DNA from: JBBSEZ01 sp038239195
GTDB lineage: Bacteria > Planctomycetota > Planctomycetia > Gemmatales > Gemmataceae
Length of the DNA: 23,134 nucleotides
Assembly: GCA_038239195.1 (NCBI GenBank)
Contig: JBBSEZ010000122.1
Coordinates: 1 to 23,134, forward strand
Reading direction: 5' to 3'
Part shown: piece by piece, positions 1 through 6,087 of the stretch
Position numbering within the stretch: the first letter of the stretch is position 1
How the letters are laid out: each line of letters begins with the position of its first letter
Position numbers and translations under genes: made by a program
Notes under the pieces: generated by a model
What the model was told of the DNA's origin: nothing
What the model saw: only the letters and a program-made list of their open reading frames with translations
The model's database searches: none

Positions 1-1
1 C

Positions 2-82
2 GGCGGGGACAAGGACCGCGCCGACAACCTGCCCACGTGCGTCTCGTATTTCGACAAGGGGCTCGCCGACCTGGCGACGTAG
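2..82 (+). CDS. C-terminal end of an unknown protein (5' truncated by window edge)
   Basis: The frame beginning at base 2 is open and ends at TAG 80-82, giving 26 residues that end in FDKGLADLAT. No start lies in the window, so this is the tail of a gene that begins upstream. I do not recognise the family; the fragment carries no motif that assigns a function. It converges on the SGNH hydrolase gene, and a strong hairpin sits between the two stops, consistent with this being a true gene end. Coding is inferred only from the open frame and from the position of that hairpin. Confidence 0.55.
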   Translation, partial: GGDKDRADNLPTCVSYFDKGLADLAT

Positions 83-98
83 AATCGGCCGCGCCGCA

Positions 99-125
99 GC
101 GGCGGGCTACACGGTAGCCCGCCGC
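99..125. terminator. Hairpin between convergent genes, probable bidirectional terminator or palindromic repeat
   Basis: A perfect 12-bp stem (GCGGCGGGCTAC at 99-110 with its complement at 114-125) encloses a 3-nt loop. It lies between the stop at 82 (plus) and the stop at 156 (minus). There is no T-tract, so it is not a classical intrinsic terminator. It could equally be a copy of a dispersed palindrome. It reads the same on both strands, as expected for a shared element. Confidence 0.5.
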
Positions 126-155
126 GGAGCGGCGGGGCCCGCGACGGGGGCCGAG

Positions 156-1346
156 CTACATTGCCCCCTCGATGGCCTCTCGCACCGCCTTCGCCATCAA
201 TTCGTGCCCCTCCGGCCCCAGGTGCGTCTGGTCCCGGACAAACAACCTCTCTTTCTTCTCTTTCCCCGCTTCCAGGAACGCCTTCTCCGCGTCGGCCAGG
301 CCGGCCTTCTTCGCCCGCGCGGCGGCGCGGCACGCCTCGGCCAGCTCCGCCATCGTCCTCCACCGCTTGACGGCCGGGACCGTCGTGATGACCAACACGT
401 CCGACTTGCCCTGCGTCGCCCGGCGGATGCGGTCGATCGCGTCCTCGGACGCCGCGCGGAACTGCTCGCCGCGCATCCCCGCCTCCCAGTCGTTGCCGCC
501 GAAACAGAACGCGACCAGGTCCGGCTCGGGGGCCTCGGCCAGCCAGCGCGGGATTAGCACCACCCCCTGCCGCAGCTGCGTCCCGCCGATGGCGGGGTTG
601 ACCACCGTCACCTTCGACCGGTACTTCTTCTCGAGTTGCTTCTGGAGCAGCCCCGGCCAGGCGACCTCCCGGTTCGCCCAGTGGCGGACGTCGGTCAGCG
701 AGTCGCCCATCGCGACGATCGTCACCGGCCGTCCCGCCTTCAGCTTGTCGAGGACGCGCTTCAGGGGCGGGCCCTCGGGGCGATAGTCCTTCGCTAGCTC
801 GATCTTCTCCTCGAGCCGGAGCTCGTCGATGGCGAACGAATGGGCCGGGTAGTCGCGCCAGTACCACCACTTGCCGAACCACAAGCCGCTGACCTTCGAC
901 GGGCTGTTTCCGCCCGGGCCCAGCGGCCGCGACTTCGGCCCCGGCAGCACCGGCACCAGGTCGCGCCAGGCGACCGTCACCTTGGCCCACTCCTTGCTCT
1001 GGATGGGAAAGCAGTAGTCGTAGCGGACCGCGTAGTCGTCGTCGTAGATGAGCTGCAGCCCGCCGAAGGAGCGCGAGCCATCGCCCTTGACCCAGAACGA
1101 CAGCCCCGCCGCCTTGTCCCACTCGGGCCGTCCGCGGAGGCTGCTCGTGAAGAAGGCGCTGCGGCTGTCCTTGTCGAAGGCAAAGCGGACCGCCTTGCCG
1201 ACCTTGCCCTCGACGAGCTCCGCCCGGCCCTTGCCCTTGGGGCTGCGGAAGCGCACCTCGTCCATCGTGTCGAGGACGGGCCCCGCGGCGAGGGCCGTCC
1301 CCAGGGCGAGGAGAGCGAAGAGGGTGGCGAGCGTTGCGCGCGGCAT
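156..1346 (-). CDS. Secreted SGNH/GDSL-family hydrolase with N-terminal carbohydrate-binding-like domain
   Basis: This 396-residue protein is probably an exported esterase or deacetylase. Residues 1-21 form a signal peptide (hydrophobic core TLATLFALLALGTALA). Residues ~25-180 look like a beta-sandwich of the CIA30/galactose-binding type, rich in aromatic residues. Residues ~205-390 are the SGNH hydrolase: block I GDSL with nucleophile Ser216, GG at 254-255 near block II, block III GGND with Asn285, and block V Asp372-x-x-His375. All catalytic positions are therefore present. I chose the ATG at 1346 because it starts the signal peptide and has AGGAG 9 nt upstream; the open frame continues to 1466 but that extension lacks these features. 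The gene is divergent from the PilZ gene. Acylated polysaccharide is a plausible substrate, but this is inferred. Confidence 0.88.
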   Translation of the reverse strand: MPRATLATLFALLALGTALAAGPVLDTMDEVRFRSPKGKGRAELVEGKVGKAVRFAFDKDSRSAFFTSSLRGRPEWDKAAGLSFWVKGDGSRSFGGLQLIYDDDYAVRYDYCFPIQSKEWAKVTVAWRDLVPVLPGPKSRPLGPGGNSPSKVSGLWFGKWWYWRDYPAHSFAIDELRLEEKIELAKDYRPEGPPLKRVLDKLKAGRPVTIVAMGDSLTDVRHWANREVAWPGLLQKQLEKKYRSKVTVVNPAIGGTQLRQGVVLIPRWLAEAPEPDLVAFCFGGNDWEAGMRGEQFRAASEDAIDRIRRATQGKSDVLVITTVPAVKRWRTMAELAEACRAAARAKKAGLADAEKAFLEAGKEKKERLFVRDQTHLGPEGHELMAKAVREAIEGAM

Positions 1347-1464
1347 GGGGAAGTGCTCCTGGCGAGGGGCCCGGTGGCGGCAACCGGGGGATTGACCGGC
1401 CGCCCGGCACAGCCTATCACATCCCTGTCCCTTTCCAACCGGCAATCCAGACGAGGGCGGGAGC

Positions 1465-1812
1465 ATGTCCGACGAGCGCCGCGGAGCGGCCCGCCACCTG
1501 GCCGACCTGCGAGTGACCTGCTACCCGGCCGCCGGCGGCCTTGGGGCGGGGCGAGTGGTGCGGGTGCGCAACGTGTCGCGGACGGGGATCGGCCTGGTCG
1601 TGGACCGCCACTGGGGGCCCGGGACCGCCCTCAGCCTCGGCCTGCCCCTGGAGCAGGGGGCCGCCCCCCGCACGTGCCGGGCGCGGGTCGTTCACGCCAC
1701 GGCCCAACCGGGTGGGTGCTTCCTCGTCGGCTGTACCTTCGAGGCGCCCCTGACCGACCAGGAGGTCCAGGTGCTGCTCACGGGGCAGTCCTGGGATCGA
1801 GAAGGCGGGTAG
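1465..1812 (+). CDS. PilZ-domain protein (probable c-di-GMP binding)
   Basis: The 115-residue protein is a stand-alone PilZ domain. It has the arginine motif RxxxR (Arg6-Arg10) and the second c-di-GMP contact motif N/DxSxxG (Asn36-x-Ser38-x-x-Gly41). The spacing between them is normal, and the rest is the short beta-barrel expected of the family. Such proteins usually act as c-di-GMP receptors controlling motility, exopolysaccharide or secretion; the target cannot be read from this locus. It heads a same-strand run of four genes (38 nt to the next), so co-transcription with the downstream envelope proteins is possible. The start ATG follows a purine-rich GGGCGGGAG stretch. The exact specificity for c-di-GMP is inferred from the two motifs. 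Confidence 0.85.
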   Translation: MSDERRGAARHLADLRVTCYPAAGGLGAGRVVRVRNVSRTGIGLVVDRHWGPGTALSLGLPLEQGAAPRTCRARVVHATAQPGGCFLVGCTFEAPLTDQEVQVLLTGQSWDREGG

Positions 1813-1839
1813 GGCCGAGCCCGGCCTCTTCTGGACCGT

Positions 1840-1844
1840 GGAGG
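1840..1844 (+). promoter_or_regulatory. Ribosome binding site fixing the start of the TIGR03067-like gene
   Basis: GGAGG lies 6 nt upstream of the ATG at 1851. The open frame extends far upstream through the PilZ gene and SGNH antisense, so this site decides the start. Confidence 0.7.
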
Positions 1845-1850
1845 TCATCC

Positions 1851-2291
1851 ATGCGCCGATACGCCCTGCTGCTCCTCGCGGCCGTCCTGTCGCTGGCCTT
1901 CGCGCCGGCGCCGCTGCCCAGGCCGCCGTCCGGGGCAAAGGACGCCCAGCGGCTCCAGGGGACGTGGGTGCTCGTCTCGCGGATGCACGGGGGCGTCGAG
2001 TCCCGCAACGGGCTGGGCAAGGTGGTGATCCGGGGGGACCGGCTGTTCTACCACTGCATGGACGGCACGGTGGCCTCCACGTGGTTCCTGGCCCTGGACG
2101 CGGGGAAGTCCCCCACCCGGTACGACCTGAAGGAGGGCAGGGCCCTCTCCCCCACCCTCCAGGGGGCCTACGAGCTCGAGGGCGACGCGCTGAGGCTGTG
2201 CTACGTCGCCAACAACGTCCCCCGCCCCGACGACTTCGACGGCCGCAAGCCAGGCCGTTGGCTGGAGGCCTACTGGCGCCTCGCGCGCTGA
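1851..2291 (+). CDS. Secreted TIGR03067-like planctomycete protein
   Basis: This 146-residue protein has a signal peptide (LLLLAAVLSLAFA, followed by PAPLP, residues 1-18). The mature part follows the TIGR03067 pattern: an opening LQGTW box (LQGTWVLV), a central KSPTRYDLKEG stretch, then the LQGAYELEGDALRLCYV box and a final arginine-rich strand. The family is abundant in planctomycetes and is predicted to be a lipocalin-like beta-barrel; no biochemical function is established. The start at ATG 1851 is supported by GGAGG 6 nt upstream and by the signal peptide. It lies 38 nt after the PilZ gene and 13 nt before the next gene, suggesting one transcript. Confidence 0.85.
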   Translation: MRRYALLLLAAVLSLAFAPAPLPRPPSGAKDAQRLQGTWVLVSRMHGGVESRNGLGKVVIRGDRLFYHCMDGTVASTWFLALDAGKSPTRYDLKEGRALSPTLQGAYELEGDALRLCYVANNVPRPDDFDGRKPGRWLEAYWRLAR

Positions 2292-2304
2292 GAAGAGGGC
2301 GAAC

Positions 2305-2793
2305 ATGCAACAGGGCGTCGAGACGTTCCGGGTGTCGTTCTGGCGCTACCTCGGGTACATCGTGCTGGGCATCAGCGTTCTTGCCCTGCCCGCGGTGAGC
2401 GTGGAGGTGGCGGTGATCGCCACCCTGTTCCCGGGCATTCCCCTCGAAATCTGGCTGCTCGCCATCGCTGTTGCGTTCGCCGTCGCGGAGGCCCTCGCGG
2501 CCCTCGCCGCCCTGGGCGTCGTCTCCTACTTCAAGGTCTACGCCGGGCCGGCAGGCCTGCGCTCCTACAACTCCCTGTATCTCTACCGCGAGGTCGCCTG
2601 GGTCGACGTCCTCTCCGCCCGCCCTCACAACCTCTTCGGCCTCCGGTCCCTGCGCCTGACGATCGCGGGGGCGCGCTTCTCGCTCTGGCTGCCCCCGTTC
2701 CTGAATGCCCGCGAGCGGTTTCATAGCCTGGTGATCCAGTACGCCGGGCCGGAGCACCCCCTCGCCATCGCGCTGAACGAAGACGTGTGCTGA
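2305..2793 (+). CDS. Two-helix membrane protein with PH-like C-terminal domain, function unknown
   Basis: The 162-residue protein has two predicted transmembrane helices (about residues 14-45 and 48-78). A ~75-residue soluble tail follows, beginning FKVYAGPAGLRSYNSLYLYREVAW. A short polar strand pair after two helices, with the V-x-W-x-D pattern and hydrophobic beta strands, resembles the bacterial PH-like (bPH) membrane proteins; this is a fold-level impression. No catalytic motif is seen. The ATG at 2305 is 13 nt after the stop of the upstream gene, with a GAAGAGGG purine tract as weak ribosome binding site. Operon with its neighbours is likely. Its substrate or partner is unknown. Confidence 0.8.
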   Translation: MQQGVETFRVSFWRYLGYIVLGISVLALPAVSVEVAVIATLFPGIPLEIWLLAIAVAFAVAEALAALAALGVVSYFKVYAGPAGLRSYNSLYLYREVAWVDVLSARPHNLFGLRSLRLTIAGARFSLWLPPFLNARERFHSLVIQYAGPEHPLAIALNEDVC

Positions 2794-2824
2794 ACGGCCG
2801 GGCGCCAGGGGAGGGGCAGCGCGG

Positions 2825-2830
2825 TATATT
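2825..2830 (+). promoter_or_regulatory. Possible -10 element upstream of zinc-ribbon gene
   Basis: TATATT matches the TATAAT consensus at 5 of 6 positions and is a rare AT-rich spot in this DNA. No convincing -35 box lies 16-18 nt upstream, so the call is weak. If real, the zinc-ribbon gene has its own promoter in addition to read-through. Confidence 0.25.
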
Positions 2831-2877
2831 GTCCTCGGTTTCGTCGGCGCCCACTGCTCAGCCAACCGGAGGTGTTC

Positions 2878-3825
2878 GTGCTCATCGAGCGGTCGTGTCT
2901 CTGCGGGAAAGTGCTTCAGGTCGAAGAGCACGCCGGCACCTCGGTGCATTGTCCGGCTTGCGGGGCCGTGCTGCCCGCCTCGGCGTTCGTGCCCGCTCTC
3001 GCGCTGGACGGTCCCCCAACGAGCAAGGACGAGGATGAGGAAGAAGAGGACGACACGGATGAAGAGGACGAGGAGGACGAGGACGCGACGGAAGTCGAGG
3101 ACCAAGAAGATGACCTGAAGCCGGTGGACGGGCTGGCAACGCCGATGCAGCTCACCACGGCGACGATGCTCGCCGGCCCGATCGCGGGGGCCGTCCTGCT
3201 TACTCGCAACTACTGGAAGATGGGCAATCCGTGGGCCGCGTCCGCGACGGTGGTCGGATGCGTCCTTCTGGTGTTGGCTGCGATCTGGCTGGCGGAGGAC
3301 AACGCGGGCCAGGCCCAGGCCCTGGTCGCCGGCGTCTGGATAGGCGTGGCCCTCCTCGCCTACGTGCTCCAGGCGGGCGCCTTGCGCCGCAACAGCGAGG
3401 CAGGGGGCTCGCCCGCGACGACCGGGGCCCTGGTCGTGGTGGGCCTGGCGTGCGTGCTCGTCACGATCGGGCTGGCGTTCTTCCCCGACCTGGCCGACGA
3501 CGCGACGGTCACGTTCGGGGAGGGGGAGTCGATCGGCTACCGCGCGCCGGTGACCGAGGACGAGGCGCGCGCCCTGGGCAAGCAGCTCCAAGCAGTCGGG
3601 ATCTTCGACGATACGGGGGAGACCGCCGTGCGGCTGCGGCACCGGCGCGGCGCCTACGAAGTGTCCCTGGTCGTCCAGGCGGGCTGGAACGACCCGCGCC
3701 AGAAGCGAGCCGCCGCCTTGCTTGCCGGCCGGATCTCCCAGCAGGTCTTCGACGGCAAGCCGGTCCGCTTCCGCCTGTGCAAGAAAGGCTTCCGGGCTGT
3801 AACCACGATGAACAGCGCCCCGTGA
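2878..3825 (+). CDS. Zinc-ribbon, acidic-linker, four-helix membrane protein
   Basis: The protein has ~315 residues in four parts. Residues 1-30 are a zinc ribbon with Cys7, Cys9, Cys25, Cys28 (CxC plus CPAC). Residues ~45-85 are a nearly continuous Asp/Glu run (low complexity). Four predicted transmembrane segments follow (about 93-113, 122-141, 150-170 and 185-205). The tail (about 215-310) reads as a small alpha/beta domain starting at GEGESIGYRAPVTEDEA. I place the start at GTG 2878: GGAGG at 2868-2872 is 5 nt upstream, whereas the earlier GTG at 2872 overlaps that site. Function is unknown; the layout suggests a membrane protein with a cytoplasmic metal-binding sensor. It ends 16 nt from the convergent SDR gene. 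Confidence 0.82.
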   Translation: MLIERSCLCGKVLQVEEHAGTSVHCPACGAVLPASAFVPALALDGPPTSKDEDEEEEDDTDEEDEEDEDATEVEDQEDDLKPVDGLATPMQLTTATMLAGPIAGAVLLTRNYWKMGNPWAASATVVGCVLLVLAAIWLAEDNAGQAQALVAGVWIGVALLAYVLQAGALRRNSEAGGSPATTGALVVVGLACVLVTIGLAFFPDLADDATVTFGEGESIGYRAPVTEDEARALGKQLQAVGIFDDTGETAVRLRHRRGAYEVSLVVQAGWNDPRQKRAAALLAGRISQQVFDGKPVRFRLCKKGFRAVTTMNSAP

Positions 3826-3841
3826 CGCCGGGGCTCGTTCG

Positions 3842-4636
3842 TCAGATCGTTTTCGTCTGCCCACCATCGACGTCGATCAGGGAGCCCTGGAGCAATCGCC
3901 CCCGCGGGGAGACGAGGAAGGCGACGAGGTTCGCCACGTCCTCCGGCTCGCCGAGTCGCGTCACCCGAAGGCCCTGCACCATCCGCAGCGCGGCCTCCTC
4001 GCGGCCGACCCCCTGCTCGTCGGCGAGTGCCTGGAGGCGGGCCTCGAGCCGATCGGTGCGGACCGGGCCGGGATTCACCGCGTTGACCTGCACGCCGTCC
4101 CGGATGCCCAGTTCGGCGAGCGCCTTGGTGAACGAGAGCAGGGCGGCGTTCACCGATCCGCCGAGGGCGAACTCCGCCCCCGGCGTTCGTCCGCCCACGC
4201 CGGCCACGTTCACCAACGAGCCGCCCCGCTCCTTCAGGTGCGGCCAGGCGGCCCGCGCCAGGCGCACCGACCCGAAGAACTTCAGCGCGAAGCCGTCTGC
4301 CCACTCCTCCTCGCTCAGCGCCAGGAAGTCGCCCCGTTTGGTCGCGCCTGCGTTGTTGACCACGACGTCGATCCCGCCGAACGCATCGACCGCTGCCCGG
4401 GCCAGTTTGGCCGGCGCCTCTGGGGCCCGCAGGTCGAGGGCGATGGCCAGCGCTCGACCGTGCTCGCCTTCCACCTCCGCGACGACGCTTGCCAGCGCGG
4501 CAGCGTCGCGCGCCGCGAGCACCACGGCCGCGCCGTCGCGCGCCAACTGGCGCGCGATAGCCCGGCCGATGCCGCGGCTGCTCCCGGTCACGATCGCCAC
4601 CTTGCCGGCGAGGGGGGCGGACGCTTCCGCGCTCAT
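3842..4636 (-). CDS. SDR-fold protein lacking the canonical catalytic tetrad
   Basis: This 264-residue protein has the Rossmann features of a classical short-chain dehydrogenase/reductase: the nucleotide loop TGSSRGIG (17-24), NNAG (94-97), a NPGPVRTDR loop (188-196), and a C-terminal VDGG. Against a normal FabG pattern, however, the tetrad Asn-Ser-Tyr-Lys aligns with Lys119, Gly146, Gly159 and Asn163, so all four residues are replaced. The neighbourhood reads EFALGGSVNAALLSF, which resembles an atypical SDR branch I remember with ICGSAGNAALMAF, so this is probably an inherited trait rather than decay. NAD(P) binding is expected; ordinary dehydrogenase activity is doubtful. The ATG at 4636 is preceded by GGAGAGGAT. 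A palindromic repeat separates it from the upstream DUF1552 gene. Confidence 0.85.
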   Translation of the reverse strand: MSAEASAPLAGKVAIVTGSSRGIGRAIARQLARDGAAVVLAARDAAALASVVAEVEGEHGRALAIALDLRAPEAPAKLARAAVDAFGGIDVVVNNAGATKRGDFLALSEEEWADGFALKFFGSVRLARAAWPHLKERGGSLVNVAGVGGRTPGAEFALGGSVNAALLSFTKALAELGIRDGVQVNAVNPGPVRTDRLEARLQALADEQGVGREEAALRMVQGLRVTRLGEPEDVANLVAFLVSPRGRLLQGSLIDVDGGQTKTI

Positions 4637-4684
4637 GCGATCCTCTCCGCCGGCGCTCAGGCGACTGGCAGGAAAAGGCATCCT

Positions 4685-4736
4685 TGTAGGACGGCTCTCC
4701 CGAGCCGTCCGGACGGCTCAGGAGAGCCGTCCTACA
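4685..4736. repeat. Palindromic intergenic repeat, copy A
   Basis: Two abutting 26-nt arms (4685-4710 and 4711-4736) are inverted repeats with one mismatch (C4701 against A4720). Each arm also contains its own 7-bp hairpin, ACGGCTC with GAGCCGT. A near-identical element occurs at 11991-12050. It lies between same-strand genes, downstream of the DUF1552 gene, so it could act as terminator or mRNA stabiliser. No transposase is nearby. Confidence 0.85.
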
Positions 4737-4756
4737 GCAAACCAAGTCCCACCCGC

Positions 4757-6070
4757 TCAGCTCAGGCTCAGTGGCCCGCCGCCGCAGAAGTCGGGGTTGC
4801 CGAACCGCGCGATCCGGTGCCCGAAGCCGTGCGCCAGCGACAGCAGCAGCCGGTTGTGCGCCACCTTCGGCAGCTTCACCGACCGGCCCATCTTGAAGTC
4901 GAGGCCCTTGCCGACCATCACGAACGGGATGTTGTCCAGCGTGTGCGAGTTGCCCTTGCCCAGTTCGTTCGTCCAGACGAGCAGCGTATTGTCGAGCAGG
5001 CTGCCCGGCCCGCCCGGCTCGGGCGTCTCGGCCAGGCGCTTCGCCAGGTAGGCCATCTGCTCGCAGAACCACTTGTTGATCTTCGTCAACTTGGCCTGGG
5101 CCTGGGCGTTGCTGTCCGGCTCGTGCGACAGCTCGTGGTGCCCCTCCTTCACTCCCAGCCAGTTCATCTTCGCGTTGCCGACCGAGTTGGTGTACTGCAG
5201 CGTCGCCACCCGCGCGAAGTCCGCCGTGAACCCGTTCACCAGCAAGTCGATCTGCATCTTGCTCAGGCGCGGGATGTTGTCGTTGATCCCCTTTACCCCT
5301 GGCTCCAGCTCGGGCGCCTTCGCCGCCCGGGCCGCAGGCGCCGCGCGCAGTTCCCGCTCCATCTCGCGGACGAACGTCGAGTGCTCGTCGAGCAACCGCC
5401 GGTCCTCGGCGCTGACCGCCCGGCTCACCTTGCGCAGGTCGTCCTGCACGTCGTCGAGCACGCTCGCCAGCACCGCCCGATCCTTGGCCCGGCCGTAGAG
5501 CTTGGCGAACGTCTGATACGGGTCGTTGAGCGGCGCGATCGGCCTGTTCGGCCCGCTGTAGACCATCCGCGTCCAGGTGTCCGCGCGGTCGGGCACCAGC
5601 ACGCCCAGTTCCAGCGACCCGAACCGGGTCCGGGTGGCGGCGCTCTTCTGGAGGTGGTTCTTGATCTCCTGGTCGATGGAAGCGCCGCTGGCCCAGCCGG
5701 CCGGCGTGTGCGACCCGCCCTGGACGTTGCCCGGGAAGAGCTCCACGCCCGTCAGCAGGCAGCCGATGCCCCGCATGTGGCTGTCGCCGTCGCCGCGAAC
5801 CTTGTCGCACACCCCGTTCAACACGAGTGTCTGTGCCCGAAACGGCGCGAGCGGCTGCAAGCTTTCCTTGAGCGCGAACCCGGCCCCCGCTTCGCTCGGC
5901 CAGAACGCCGACGGCACCACCCCGTTGGGGCTGAACAGGACCACCAACCGCTGCTTCCGCCGCTGCTGGTTGGCGAACGCCAGGCTGGGCAGGTTGAGCA
6001 CGAACGGCAGGGCGGCGGCGCCGACGCCCAGGTCGCGGAGAAACGCGCGGCGAGTCGGGGCATGAGTCAT
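4757..6070 (-). CDS. DUF1552 domain protein, Tat-exported
   Basis: The 437-residue protein begins THAPTRRAFLRDLGVGAAALPFVL, a twin-arginine export signal with RRAFLRD. The body follows DUF1552: LVVLFSPNGVVPSAFWPS, then VLNGVCD, a GDSHMRGIGCLLTG stretch, a DRADTWTRMVYSGPN-type region, and a C-terminal TLDNIPFVMVGK block. DUF1552 proteins belong to the DUF1501-like alkaline-phosphatase/sulfatase-superfamily neighbourhood of planctomycetes; the reaction is not established. It lies directly downstream of the cytochrome/DUF1592 gene (17-nt gap), the partner usually found beside it, so both probably work together outside the cytoplasm. The ATG at 6070 has GGAGAG about 8 nt upstream. Confidence 0.9.
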   Translation of the reverse strand: MTHAPTRRAFLRDLGVGAAALPFVLNLPSLAFANQQRRKQRLVVLFSPNGVVPSAFWPSEAGAGFALKESLQPLAPFRAQTLVLNGVCDKVRGDGDSHMRGIGCLLTGVELFPGNVQGGSHTPAGWASGASIDQEIKNHLQKSAATRTRFGSLELGVLVPDRADTWTRMVYSGPNRPIAPLNDPYQTFAKLYGRAKDRAVLASVLDDVQDDLRKVSRAVSAEDRRLLDEHSTFVREMERELRAAPAARAAKAPELEPGVKGINDNIPRLSKMQIDLLVNGFTADFARVATLQYTNSVGNAKMNWLGVKEGHHELSHEPDSNAQAQAKLTKINKWFCEQMAYLAKRLAETPEPGGPGSLLDNTLLVWTNELGKGNSHTLDNIPFVMVGKGLDFKMGRSVKLPKVAHNRLLLSLAHGFGHRIARFGNPDFCGGGPLSLS

Positions 6071-6087
6071 GTCAGTCTCTCCAGGAG

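Noticed and set aside
3019..3115. The acidic GAG/GAC-rich stretch as a DNA repeat
   Set aside because: The period is irregular at the DNA level, and it is better explained as a low-complexity acidic linker in the zinc-ribbon protein.
1417..3867. An 816-residue minus-strand frame opposite the PilZ to zinc-ribbon run
   Set aside because: Its product has no motif, and the plus-strand genes beneath it carry signal peptides, ribosome binding sites and domains.
3654..5810. A 718-residue minus-strand frame overlapping the SDR, palindrome and DUF1552 genes
   Set aside because: It is read in another phase through three recognisable genes and a repeat, and its product is low-complexity Arg/Gly/Ala-rich text.
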